Origin: Selaginella moellendorffii
Taxonomy: Eukaryota; Streptophyta; Lycopodiopsida; Selaginellales; Selaginellaceae
Direction: 5' to 3'
Length of the DNA stretch: 64,000 bases
Assembly: GCF_000143415.4 (NCBI RefSeq)
Contig: NW_003314300.1
Span: 1,224,230 to 1,288,229 of the forward strand
Shown: positions 32,291-44,865 of the stretch, piece by piece
Layout of the letters: each line of letters starts with the position of its first letter
Position numbering within the stretch: the first letter of the stretch is position 1
The notes under the pieces: generated by a model
Seen by the model: the letters and a program-made list of their open reading frames with translations, nothing else
Database searches by the model: none
Told to the model about the DNA's origin: nothing
Translations under genes and position numbers: made by a program

Positions 32291-33403
32291 TATACATTTG
32301 GAACATTGTAATCATAGGATGAAATTTGTATCATATGGATCTTTAGAACCTTGGGACATAAATGGAGATAAAATAATTACTATAGGATTTTTCATTAAAC
32401 AATTATAATTAGTTTAAAGGGAGAAAGATAAAGTGCATCATATATGGTATTGGAGCAAATGGTAGGGGTTTGATTCAGTGGCTATTTAAAATATAATATA
32501 CCCTTGAGTAAGATATATTCTTACTCTTAAAATTGAAATCATATATATTGCACATATATGAATACATCCTTTCATTTTGTAGGCGTCCATAGATAAAGAG
32601 ACCCACCATGAGATTGCAGTATGGGTGGATGATTAGTTCTAATACATAGAATAACTAATTTACACAATTGAAGGAATAGATTTAGTGTAGAAATGAAGGT
32701 ATTTATTCCCCTTAGCTTAATAGAAGTTGTTAGTTAATGGTTAATGAGGATATTGACATTTCTAAAAGGGGGGTGAATGTAAAGTATGTGATCATGGGAT
32801 GAGATTTGAATAAATTGTTACTATAGATCTTTAAAACTTTGGAGGATAAATGGGGATAAAATAGCCACTAAGGGCTCTTTTATTAAGCAATTGCCCCTTT
32901 TCCAATTGGTTTAAAGTGAAAGAAATAAAATGTATCACATTGATATCCTTGTCAATGCATATTCTAGCTTAGACCATTACTAACAAAACAACTAGAAAAA
33001 AATTCACGATATTCATATTTTGTGTGATATACACCAACTTAAATGAGTTATAAGATTATATCTTTATTTACAAAAAATGTGCTAACACTCATATAATCTG
33101 ATTATAAATAAGAAGGAAGTGAACTATGGAGTCAGCTGCTTTTGTTGTTCTAGTTGTCATTCAAGTTATAAAAATGATATGCCTTTGTTTATAAGTGATA
33201 TAGAGAGAGAAGCCACCCCTTAGCAAACAAGCCAAACTCGTTAGTAAGGTTTAAATAGACTATTATAAACAAGTAGTTAGAGTTGTTTACATAGTCACAC
33301 CCTTTTCACAAATAAAAATATCAAGAGAGAAGTAGGTGATATGACTAAGAGATAATAGCTTTCCTATGATTAGAGATTTCAATAAGCACATAAAGTGTTA
33401 AAA
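32291..33403. other. AT-rich repeats, no gene
   Basis: Fragments related to family R1 recur (for example near 32870-32930), but no frame or terminal structure can be defined. Confidence 0.4.
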
Positions 33404-34230
33404 TGTAGCATATGTGGTTTTCATTTTTTACCCTATGATAATTTACCACGGGATAACTATGAAGTGAAATATAAACCCTTAGCCACATGTGTAAAGGCAA
33501 TAGAGTGGAACTTAAGTTTTAGGGTGTTGGGCTACTAAACACTCCTTCAACTCACTATTTAGGAGTCATTTTGTACTCTAGTTCCTTCGTTCTTTTGTTG
33601 TATGCTTGAGGATAATCTTAAAACACCTAAGTGTAAGCAACCAAAGGAAACGACTCGAGAGACGATCTATGGGGTTCAAATATAGAGGGAAAGGGCTCAT
33701 GAATAAGAGTGCACCCCTTTTTCCAATCGGTTAAGGGTCTTGTGGAGTGGTGCCCCACTTGAGTACCATGCGGCTCATTGGTCCTCGCCCTTCCTAGGGG
33801 CTTGGGCCTTCCTTCGGGATGGAAGTGGGGGGATAAAGGTACCCATACCGGGCCGTTAGGCCACGGTGTTTCACCCCGGCGTCCCGAAGCAAGTGTTGCA
33901 CTCAAGACTTGGGATTTAGAGGGTCCCATGATCAAGTCTTGTGGTACCAAAGGATGTTAGGAACCTGGAAGTTTGGTGTGCTTGGCTGCTTGTGCTTGCG
34001 GGGAGTGTAGCCGAACCTTAAGTCCAGTCTAACCCGGGGAGGGGGATTGAGAGTGATTTGGGAATCCGTGGAGCTTACACTAAGTATCCCAACATCAAGA
34101 CCAACATGCAAAATAGAGTTAAACATGGTCTAACAATATTTTAGTATACTAATAGTCTAACATAAAGATACAAGTACTCCATTAGTTAGCATCTAGATTA
34201 TAATTCAGATTGGTTGGCTATGCTGAGGGT
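33404..34230 (-). repeat. Family R1 copy split by a nested solo LTR
   Basis: Left part 33404-33626 (CCCTATGATAATTTACCACG..) and right part 34080-34230 (TATCCCAACATCAAGACC..) match successive parts of the copy at 34.9 kb. They are separated by the 448-bp solo LTR at 33632-34079, so this copy predates that insertion. Confidence 0.75.
33632..34079 (+). mobile_element. Solo LTR, 448 bp, with CTAAG target-site duplication
   Basis: It begins TGTAAGC and ends GCTTACA, with perfect 5-bp duplications CTAAG on both sides (33627-33631, 34080-34084). The first 110 or so bases match the TRIM LTR at 24158, then the sequence diverges into a GC-rich segment related to the block near 44.27 kb (GGCCACGGTGTTTC). 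A solo LTR arises by recombination between the two LTRs of a full element, so a larger relative of the TRIM once existed here. Confidence 0.9.
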
Positions 34231-34239
34231 AAACCATAT

Positions 34240-34319
34240 TTGAGCTCAAGAGTTGAAGAGTTGAGCTCAAGTTTCAATTATAGTTTAATACAAATATTAT
34301 AAATTTTAAAACATTAAGG
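34240..34319 (+). repeat. Probable left terminus of the TIR element (older copy)
   Basis: TTGAGCTCAAGAGTTG and the following AATACAAATATTATAAATTT match the reverse complement of the right terminus at 50.85-50.93 kb. It marks the likely start of the plus-oriented copy continuing at 36 kb, now separated from it by a satellite array and a family R1 repeat. Confidence 0.6.
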
Positions 34320-34878
34320 TTATGGCAAACTTAATAGCCCCTCAAACCACTAAAGTACTTGAGGTCAAGCTTAAGCACTTTAGCTGCCTAGGGGGCTAAG
34401 GTTATTTAAATAAATTCCACCCTCTAGGCCACCAAAGTGTCTAAGGTTGAGCTTAGGCTGGCCACCTCAGGCACTTTGGTGGCCTAAAGGGTTGAAGTTA
34501 TTCAAATAACCTTAGCCCTTCGAACCACCAAAGTGCCTAAAGTCAAGTTCAAGCCAGCCACCTTGGGCACTTTGGCCTCCCAAGGGGCTAAGGTGGCCCC
34601 TTGGGCCACTAAAGTGCCCAAGGTTGAGCCATCATAAGCACTTTGGCCGCCTGAGTTATTCAAATAACCTCAGTCCTCTGGGCCACTAAAGTGCCTGAGG
34701 TCAAGCTTGGGTTGGCCACCTCGGACACTTTAGCTGCCCAAGGGGTTGAGGTTATTTGAATAACTTCAGCCCCTTGGGACTCAAGTGCCCAAGGTTGAGC
34801 TTTGGTTGGCTACCTCGGGCACTTTAATGGCCTAAGGAGCTGAGGTTATTCAAATAACTTTGGCCCAAAGTGCCTGAG
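34320..34878. repeat. Degenerate palindromic satellite array
   Basis: About five diverged units of roughly 100-115 bp repeat the order CACTAAAGTGCC..CTTGGGCACTTTGG and AGGTTATTCAAATAACCT. Each unit carries two dyads, as in the GC-rich 96-bp array at 47.3 kb, with AAAGTGCC in place of AAACTGCC. It is an older, diverged array of the same satellite. Confidence 0.8.
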
Positions 34879-34879
34879 A

Positions 34880-35995
34880 TGGAGTGTGGGCACGTGGTTT
34901 TGACCCTTTATCCTATAGTGATTTACCATAGGATAACACCATGAAGCGGAACCTAAACCCTCTTTGTGCCATGTGACAGATGCCATGTGTCATATGCCAC
35001 GTGTCCATAGGACATGTGGTGTGGAACACGAAGTTCAAAGCCTTGGCCACTGAACGAAGGAATGGTGCCGAACTCCCAAGCATGAAGCCAAGGAGCAATG
35101 GAACCGAACCACGGAGCAACTCCCAAGCATACAGCCCAAGGAGCAAAGGGGCAGGAGCCCGGAGCGACTTGGAACAGTCCTAGAGCAACTAGCATCCCAA
35201 TGCTAGGACCAGCATGCAAAATGGAGCCAAACGGAGTCTGGCGCTATTTCAACATACCGGTGGCCTAATGCAAGGATATAGGTACTCCACCAGCTAGCAT
35301 GGAATGGAACTTGGGCTTAGACCCAAGCCAAACACAGAACAAGGACAGACACGCAAGCAGGAGCTAGACTATGCCTCAGGTTGGTTAGCCATGCCCAACC
35401 TACCCACTATCCCTACCCCTTGAGGAACACACGCTTTGGGCTTTCACCCCAAGCCTCCCTTAGTATCAAGAGTTAGTCTCTGGGACAAGCTCGAAACTTA
35501 CTAAATATGGAATGTCTCTAGATTGTGAATTTAAACACGGGACGAACACCATTGTGTTTAGGTTGACCTCTACATTCTGTAGATATGCCAAATGAGCACA
35601 CTTTCCATAAATAGCATTTGGGATCGAAATGAGACTAACACAAAGGGCATGATAGTGAGGGTGTTTGGCAGACACGGTAAGCTATCATCTAGCGAATATT
35701 GAAGGACTAAGCTCAATATCGCGGGGGTTCCCAACACTAGCAAGTGCAAGTCAACGAATGAGTTTCTCTAACTAGGTCAAGTATGCTTGACTAAATAGAC
35801 ACTTAGGAATTCCTTCCTTATGCTCATTTGGTCAAGTGCACATGCGAAGACCAGCTTCTCAACTAGTTTAGGCGGAAACTGATAACGGGCCCAGCAAAAC
35901 CGACCTCCTGCCATCGTGGCAGTAAGGTAAGAGTGTCCGTAAAGACTAGTCGACAGGTAACTTTCGATACCCAAAGTCACATTCGCGATAGGGCC
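34880..35995 (-). repeat. Family R1 LTR-like unit, least decayed copy
   Basis: The reverse complement of 35380-35995 matches 63280-63918 over more than 600 bases, including CATGCCCTTTGTGTTAGT, CATTTGGCATATCTAC, AATTCACAATCTA and the GGTGAAAGCCCAAAG block. The left half matches the decayed copies at 31.8 and 33.4 kb. It has no long coding frame. An LTR or non-autonomous element is likely, but TG..CA ends are not resolved. Confidence 0.65.
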
Positions 35996-35999
35996 TACT

Positions 36000-38900
36000 T
36001 GATATTTTTTTGTTTTGTCTTTGACTGTTTGAATTTTTTATTAACTTTGTTTGGTTTGATTAACAAAATTTATTTTTTTGTAGAAAAGGAAAATAATACC
36101 ACTTAAAAAAGTTATTGGAGTCAAGAGAACACAAGAAATTGAATTTGGCATCGATGAAAATATTACAATCGACCTTTCCATTAGCACATCAACAAAGATG
36201 CAACCACTACCACCACCACTAGCACCTCCACCTTTACTTCTCATTAAGCCACCACCAACACAAATCCTTAAAGTTGGGTAATTTAGCAGTGCTCATGATA
36301 GGGAACTTAATGCACATCCTGGAGCTAAAAGAGTTGCAAACCTTCTTGATAATATGGTGGACAAATATTTTCAAGAGATTGTTATATAGACAAGGAAAAA
36401 AGAAATTCACTAAACACTTGAGGTGCTCAAGTGGCCAGGCCCTTGTGACTTGATCAAAGAAATCCCCTTTTGTCGTTTACAGTAGATGAACCTTATGCGT
36501 ATAGCATCCAAGTATGTCAACCTGGATATAAATAACTTATTCAAAGAAAATGGCCTTGCAATGAATATCAATATATTTCTAATCTCTTTCTACAAGCTAG
36601 AAACAATAAAGATCATTATTGTCACATCTAATATTATGAATAGCTAGGATCCTATTTGGAAGAGGAAGTCCTTTGAATTTGATATTATCAGACATCCTAA
36701 GACTTGATAATTTGTAGGGACAATATTCCAAATTATTGATGGTAACTACTAATATAGGGCTTTGATGAAGTTGTATCGATGATCATTTTTGCAATGATCT
36801 TACTTACCATATCAATATTTCAGTCGGCTATATCTACACGAGGGGATCTCTAGATGTCAACACACTTATCTTGGCCTACCAAAAGATCAATGCATAAGTT
36901 TTATAATTTCACCTTTAAATCCACTTTAACTTGTTTTGTCCTATTTAAATGTAGGCTTAGGCAGTTTGCCATTCAAAAACAAAACTTTATCCATGACATT
37001 GAGCAACTCTAATTTTTGGTAGACTTGAGTGTGCCAATATTATGGTGATGATCTCGCAACATTTCTTTGGCACTTACACATTCAAAATGATGGTACAACA
37101 TGGTTCAACAACCCAATCAATTTTTTGCTCACTATGTGGTGTAAAATATGTCTTTCCCTTTCACTTTATAAATGCCTCTTTTTATTGTTTTGGTTTCTAG
37201 CCTTTGGTGAAGGTCAAGCAAAATGCTTACAAATTTGTGCATCTGGAAAAGAGTCAAAAAGAGCTCTCGACTAAGCTTGTACAAATTGAGCACAAAATTC
37301 AACATACAAAGTCTTCAAAATTGAAGAAACTAGTATGTATTGTAGATAATCACAAGCCAAAGGAGTAGCTAGAGATTATATCTGAAATTTTTTCTCATGA
37401 ATATAAGTTTTTTATCACACTTCATTTTTTAAAATTATGCATATATTACTTTTGTAGTGAACAAAACTCTAGATGACATGATTTACAATATTGTAAATCG
37501 AGACTTCCATACAAACAATAGATAGAAACTCTGGAGTTTCTCAAAGTTTACTTGATGAATATAGAAAAAGGATTGCTAGAACTATTTGAGAACATGATGA
37601 AAAGAGTTATTTACATTATGCAAATTATAGGTGAAGGTGAGAAGTTCTTGACATTGCACATTAGTGACGATCCAGATGGCACATTCATGTTTTTTAACAC
37701 TTATGTCAACATATCATTAGAAAGGATCGAAAAGGGGTGGCTACTAGAGAAGTCTACAAGCAACACAACTTATGATTGCCAACATTAGACCTTTATACTA
37801 GACTAGGAGGAAGTTGTTAATGCGGGCAAAAATGGCAATATAAGCGATGATGGAGAAGAGGATGAGGAAGCTTTGGCCAAAATTTACATTCCACCACTAA
37901 ACAGTCAAGATTAGGCTTTAGTTCAATCATCAGACAGCCAAGATCTGGATTAAGTTCTGCCAGTAAATAACAATGATCAAGTGGTTCACAAAATATCATA
38001 TCGACCTCGAAGTAAGAAAAAGTGAATTTTACAAACCAAAGGTGGTAATATATGTTTTTTGTAACAATGACTATTGATAGTAATTTCATTCCAGCTCAAT
38101 AAGATGCTTGTGACGAAGAGTTGGAGGAACTTTCATCGACAATACACCATATGATGGTAGTATATTATTTATTACTTTTTTCATTCACTTAGCTCTTTTA
38201 CAGGTCCATTTTGTTTCCTTGATAACATAACGAGGCATTGTGGGTGTCTTCATTAACTCCTATAGTAGATTGCTAACATCTTTCACAAAAGATAACATAA
38301 ACATCAACATACGGTGCCAATTCAACTGTTAGTGCTGAAAGATACAAAGGCCCTTGCTCTTAATTGCAGACTTCATTCTCTTTAATTTTTTAGATAATCT
38401 TTCAGATATTGATGGGAAAGTTGAGGATTGGAATTTTCTCACACCCAACCATATACGTGATGCATTCTTCTTGTCCAAAGCATTTATACTCAAAGTTGGC
38501 CATGTCATCTTCATTCTACTGAACGACCCCAACTGGAAGTATGAGGTTATAATATGTGCAATAGAAGTTCATTTCATGTCATTCTTTTTCGAGTGCATCA
38601 TGGATCCGAATTGGCATTAATATTAGGGGCTTCTAAGGGAAGTTTGAAAAGGTAAGTATGTATTTTATATTTTTATCTAATTTCTAAACTTTCTTATTTT
38701 CCAGGTTATGATATGGATGTATCATGCCTTCTACAAAAACACACATGATGGGTTTTGTGATAATGAGCATGTAATATGTGTTTTGCCTAGGTACGATAGT
38801 TCCACTAACATCATACCCAACCTTATGGATGAGCAAATTTACAACACATTTCCAAGGTATCGATTTTAAACTCCATTGGTGATGCAAGTCTTACTTGAAC

Positions 38901-40465
38901 TCTATTGCCACTAGATGGTGTTGTGATTGATTGCATAGTAGATAGTAATTCTATGGTGGAGGTAACACATGACTCTAGGAGGTTAGTGTTTGCTATTGAA
39001 GAGTATCATTTCTTCAAATGCCAGCTCAAAGGATTTTATGAGTTGCCTCCAACCTCAAAAAGGTAAATTATGTTTATTAAGATTTCAATACATGTTTTGT
39101 TTTGTTTTATAGATCACAGTCACCTAGAGTTTCTAAAATTAAAGGCTTTGGAAGTTTCCCCGACTATGCAAAAGCCATGGCTTAACAAATGCAAAATGAA
39201 TCTTCCCCACAATACTAATATAGGAGGAAATATAAACGGAATCAATATGTTGATGATGAGGCAAAAGAAAGTTAATTGCATATTTATATGAAATGAAAAA
39301 CTTGTTATATGCCAGATGTTTGTGAAAGTGTCAAATGTCAATGACAATATTAGATGTTAGTGATAGTATCAGTGTTAGATATTATAATTTCAAATTATTA
39401 TTCTCACCTATCACCATCACTTTGTAGTGCTTATGTGTTGCCATCTCCTCCTTCAACATCTTATAAACAATTGTATGTGATATAATAATACTGTTTAGAA
39501 CAAGGTATGCTACCTAAAACTAATATCATTTCATATTTTTTCTTTTAAAAGTGACAATACTATATTATAGTAAAGTAATTTTAGATCTTACATTCCATTA
39601 TAGGGTGGCCTACAAATCTTTGTATTTTGCACTAGCCGATACAATGTTTGTCAAGAGGATATTGTTCCTCACTATGAAGCGATAATGGATATGTGTCTGT
39701 AACTCATTCTTGAATTTATTGTACATTCACATATACACATTTTCCAGACCCACTGTTGAGCAATTGTAATAGTGCTCAAGAAAATTTTGTAAACCCATAG
39801 AGCCATTTGTCTTATCCAAAAAAAAGTAGTATATTGAACACCAAATGTAATAGTGTTCTATGCTTTCAAGTAGTCTTACCATGTTATGAGCAAAATTTTG
39901 CAAAAATATATGGCATTCCTCTTAAAGTGCTAAAGGAAATCCCTCTCTAGTAACAAGATTTGGAATTTTATATATATGGAGCTTTAGTTTAACTTCAGTA
40001 GAGCCCCTAATAGAAAGAAGATTGTTATATGAAAGTGAAGGTGGAATATTGGTAAAACTTAGGGATGGAGGTGGAAATTGATATGAAATGTTGGGGGGGC
40101 CAAGTACAAGTAGTAGTGGCTTTTCTTAAAGTTATTTCTATACAAATTTCCAAGGACCTCAAGAAGAACAAAAAACCTACGATGACTATAACTTTCTCTA
40201 GATAGTTTATATACTAAGTTTTAGTCTTGGGAATGAGGTTTATTTATTTTTACATTGACAATACTCAGATTCTTGAAATGTCAATCTCAAAAATAGAGTT
40301 TTATAATCATAGCTTGCTTGTAAATATAAGAGCTTCTAAAATTCTAGATTATTATGTATACACATGCTTTATCATTCTAATAAAATCCTACTTCGCTACA
40401 CATATATTCTTTTCTACACATAACAATTTTCTAGGGAAATAGATTGTAGGAAAATATAGATGAGT
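36000..40465 (+). mobile_element. Unrecognised 5-6 kb element, plus-oriented decayed copy
   Basis: The part 38700-40465 is clearly homologous, in opposite orientation, to 45600-47297. Frames are broken by stops, but blocks remain: a Pro-rich region (36190-36260), a Lys-rich coiled-coil-like region (37220-37330), an acidic stretch (37850-37880), a block at 38354-38620 (DGKVEDWNFLTP, KAFILKVGHVIFILLNDPNW) and one at 38910-39040 (VVIDC..DSNSMVEV, RRLVFAIEEY). The last two, in that order, resemble the DPPW and DPFAGSG blocks of N4/N6 DNA methyltransferases, with key residues changed. This is a visual comparison only. It appears to start at 34240 and to be cut at about 40465. Confidence 0.5.
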
Positions 40466-43118
40466 AATTTTTTTTTTTGTCTGTACTCACGTTCTTGCCC
40501 TTGCCTACAAAATAGTGATAAACAAGCAAAAACAAGAATGTAGAAGAAGAGAAGGAGAGAAAGAAGAATATTAAAAGAATAAAAGAGAACTTAGCTTCGA
40601 ACCTCAAAGACATGAGTAAAGATAAGCATATGTCACTCTCTTAACTCTACTTCACATAAACAGTCATAGGCAGGAGAAAAGACAGTTAATTCAATGCAAA
40701 TGCATATAATAGTGAGTGAGAGTTATTTTTCAATACGTTTAAGTGCTATTTATATACTACATGATTTTATAATAATTCCTAATTACTTCACACTTCTTTA
40801 TGACAAGTGTTGCCTAGGTTGGGTCTTTCTTCTTTGAATGCCTAAGCTTAGGCATAACTCCATTTCACCTAAGCTTTCTTTTTTTCCTTTGTCTGGGATG
40901 GTACACAAGATAAAACATTTACCTCTTTATCACTCCCCCATGACAAAGCTATTGTTTGTCCTTAGGTAGTCAGATTCTCCAAATTTTGCTCTAGGTTGTT
41001 GAGCTTAGTCTTCATAGTGACAAGCTCGATGCTTCGGATTATTGGCTTGATGCTTTGGACTATTGGCTCACTCAACTGATTCATGGTCTTGTGAGCAAAG
41101 GTGCAACTAACCTTGACTTTGTAGTGCTACTGCAATATTTGTTACTACTGTGGCTACCATATCTTGCTAGATTGATCAATCGAGAGTTTGTCATTGTCAG
41201 ATATGTAAGTGGACTAAAAAAGACTAAACCTATGCTTCTCTATTTCACCTAGAACCTTTTTTGTAGCCTATCAATTTAGATTTGGGATTAATCCAATGTC
41301 TATTAGCCCAATTATTAATAAGTGTATTTCTACCTATAAGTATCTAAACTTTATTGTGAACCGTTATAATTCCCACAATAACTTCTTTACCTAAGATTGC
41401 ATAAAATTTTAGCAATTGTCTAGTAACCAAAATGTTATAAATCCTTTACAAATTAAAATACTTAGGATTTGTGTTTAGCTTCGATAAGCAAACTATCTCT
41501 TTATTTAGGAAGAATCTTAATACTATTTTCTTTTTTGCATAAATAACTTCACAAATATAAGTCTCACTTACACTATATACCCATAAAGTAATCTAGGTGT
41601 ATTATCACACCTTCTTTGATAATAGTAAAGGTACTAAGAGTTAGACTTCTATATACCTTGAGTAGAATATTGTTAAGTATTTTACTCAATAATTCATTAA
41701 GTTGTTTAAGCAATTTTGTTAAATCCTAGGCACACAAGATAGTTTAATTTTTGTTTTCTTATACTTTTGCTTAGTTATACATAGTGGGGATTAGCCAACT
41801 TCTATCTGGGTTTATAAGAAAAATATATCTACTAATAGTTGTGGTGGATTATTGGTAAAATTTCTTATTTTGTCTACCCTAATTCCCCTATTCAACTTTT
41901 ATCAGGATAATGAAGGGTTGTCAATCCTCAATCTCTCCACATAAGTGTATATAAGGACTTTCCCTTTTTACATATGCCTAGTGTGGTTAAGATTAATTCA
42001 ATGCAAGGACTCTAGCACATGATAGTGAATTCCGGAGTAGCTTGCTTGCTTCACAATAGGTCTTACCCACAACTGTGTAATTAGAAAGAGTAGTTTATTG
42101 TTTTTGGTAAATTTTAGGCAAACCTCTTTTAAATGGATCAACACTAAGGACTAATTTGAATGGGGTATGGAGACTATTTCATGAAATTGCCTTGTGGAAT
42201 CAACACAAGAGTCAAATTGTCTAGCGCATGATAGCCTATTCTACATCAATTTGCTTATGGAATGACATTATATAACTTTTCAAACATGTGAAAGTTAATT
42301 CATGGAAAACTTTGCTTTAGATCTAGACAAAATTTCTTTTCAAGGCAAATTTCTCTCTAACCTCTTTACTAACGGGCAGTTATGGTCAATATAAATCTTT
42401 ACTCAAGCTTGTATGAAAAATTTTTAAGCTTTAATTAATTCACCTAAGTGTACTAGGCATAAAGTGGTTTGAACAATTAGAGCGGTTTAAATAGTTAGAG
42501 TGGTTCTTGATAACAATTTCCAAATTTTTGACTTGTGAGTCTTGCTCAAGTCTTGTAGGCTTGCATAGAAGACTTAAACTCAAGATAAATTTACTCTTAA
42601 ACCATGTTTGAGTAGTTGTCCAAGCTAAAAAACCTTGTATCAAAGTTTTGAGACAGCACAATATTTTAATTGTGATTTTGCCTCTATCAAATCTTTGTAA
42701 GATTTGGGTGAATAATTCTTTAATTTTTTCTTCACTAAAGCTGCTTCTAGCTCTTTTTAAGTTAAAGTCAAAGACAAGAGTTACAAGTGCCCAATTTTTC
42801 TACTTGTATATACCTAGAAAAATTATGATACACTACTGAAAAATGTGTCCTCTAAAAACCCAAGTGAGAACTTGCTCAAAAAGAAAGAATTCTAAAGTAG
42901 TTAATTGTGTTTTCCACATCAAATAAACTCCATTCCTTCTTTTTTTGGATTTTTCTCAAAAAATTGTTGGCTAAAAAATTTAAACTTGAATTTCTTGGCA
43001 ATGTATATTATATTCCAATTTCAAACTCACCCTATGCTTTATGGCTTTTGTGATAGTTAAAAAATTATCTTTTCTATGTTGTCTAGGCACTAAGCCATTA
43101 CAATTGCAAGCAGACTTC
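40466..43118. other. AT-rich region, no gene resolved
   Basis: It contains a GA-rich stretch (40540-40600) and a CTC-type spacer near 40945. A minus-strand helical frame around 40960-41090 could be a gag fragment. I see no LTR pair, no domain and no spliced gene. Confidence 0.4.
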
Positions 43119-44865
43119 CCTTATTTAGTTATGAGACACAAAATCCCTAGGCCCCAAAGTGGAGCCAGAAGGGTGCCACGTGGTAGTGGCCGAAGCGAAA
43201 GCCAAACGAGTGTAACACGTTTGGGCCAAAAGCTCCGACTTGAAAGGTCGAAAGCGGGAGTGGAACTCCTAACAAAGTGCTCGAGGAATGAGCATGAAAC
43301 GAGCAATAAACGAGGCTCCAAAAAGGGACCCAAAAAGACCAACACATGACACGTGAAAGTGTCCGAGATGGACCCGAGATGGACCCAAGTTGGAGCCCGA
43401 ATTGGAGTCCGAGAAGGACCCGAGATGGACCCGAGTTGGAGTCCGAACTGCAGTCCAAGAAGGACCCGAGATGGACCCGAGATGGAGTCCGAGATGGACC
43501 CGAGATGGAGTCCGAGATGGACCCGAGATGGAGTTTGAGATGGACCCGAGATGGAGTCCGAGATGGACCCGAGATGGAGTCCGAGATGGAGTCTGAGATG
43601 GATCCGAGATGGAGTCCAAGATGGACCCGAGATGGATCCGAGATGGAGTCCGAGATGGAGTCCGAGATGGACCCGAGATGGAGTCCGAGATGGACTCGAG
43701 ATGGAGTCCGAGATGGACCTGAGATGGAGTCCGAGATGGAGTCCGAGATGGACCTGAGACCGAGACCGAGGCCGAGACCGAGATCGAGTCCGAGTCCGAA
43801 ACCGGGACCAAGACCGAGTCCGAGTCCGAGTTCGAGCCCGAGTCCGAGTCCAAATACTAATACAGGCAGTTGGGTGAAAGCCCAAAGCGATCGTCCCCCG
43901 GGGGGGGGGGGGGCTGCCGGGGGGTTCCAAAAGTATAGTAGGGAGAGTGTGGGGGTTGGAGCCCCATGGAGCCCGTTTGGCCAGGAAGGGCCAGTTTGGC
44001 CTAGGAAAGGCCAGTTTGGCCCAAGAAGGCCATACCCAGTGTTGGGTGATGAACTGGCCATTGGGAAGTCCAAGACTAGAGTGAATACGGACCGACAAGT
44101 GGGGTAGCTTGGTGAAGTGTTCAAAAGCCGGCTCTAGTTCCCCCGGGAGATCGAATGGTCGATGCTCCCAGTCCAAGTGTGGGTGGCATTACCTACTTGG
44201 ATACCTGGTGTGGCTCAACGGAACCTCGCTCTAAGCCCATGGCTAGAGCACCCAAAGGCGGAAGGCGGGGAGAGTACCCATGAGGCCCACGTAAGGCCAC
44301 AGTGTTTCGAAATGTTGTCCCAAAGGCCCAGACTGTGGAAAGGAAGAGGAGTAGTCCTCTAGTGTAGTGACCAAGGATATAGTCGAGTGGTGAGGAAGTC
44401 CCAAAGGACCGTGGGACTTAGTGGTCGGGCCTGTGGGCCTCGATTTAGTGGCAGTGTTAGTGAACACGGCCATGGGCAAAAAGGGACTTGGTGAAGACCG
44501 GAAAAGGGATATTGGGGAAGGTTAATCCCCATGTCTGTGGGCATCATAAGGATGCTAAGGAGTGGATCTGGAATGATCACTCATGGACAAATGGCCTAGT
44601 TCTTGAGAGATAGGACTATAATGCAGGTGGTGTTAGACCACCGGTGTGACCAAGGTAAAGGGGCATGGCCTTAGCGTAACAAGCTGATATATCGGTGGTA
44701 CCTTGGGGTGTCGGTCATGGGATCGGACACGTGGAGCACTTGGATCAAGTGCAAAGGTCAGAGTGGCGGGGACGCCATTCTCGGGGCTAGCAAGCCCAAG
44801 TTTGAAATAGGACTTATGGAAGTTGTGAGTGAGACTCCTCCAAGTGGGGATGGTCCAAAGTTGAG
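43119..44865. repeat. GC-rich retroelement-like block inside AT-rich DNA
   Basis: An abrupt GC-rich island. It includes the minisatellite at 43362-43855, the GTGAAAGCCCAAAG plus poly-G motif shared with family R1 (43875-43918) and, at 44266-44330, sequence like the solo LTR at 33.8 kb. No protein domain is found on either strand. The many long overlapping frames come from the repeats. Confidence 0.6.
43362..43855. repeat. GAGATGGACCC/GAGATGGAGTCC minisatellite
   Basis: Alternating 11- and 12-bp units (GAGATGGACCC and GAGATGGAGTCC, sometimes repeated) run to about 43757, followed by degenerate 6-bp GAGTCC/GAGACC units to 43855. Because unit lengths alternate, reading frames rotate and several frames on both strands stay open for hundreds of codons. 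These should not be called genes. Confidence 0.95.

Noticed and set aside
43121-44176. Very long minus-strand frames (up to 351 codons) with repeated Gly/Leu/Ser/Arg patterns, and a 253-codon plus-strand frame
   Set aside because: They are produced by the 11/12-bp minisatellite; all lack domains and overlap each other on both strands.
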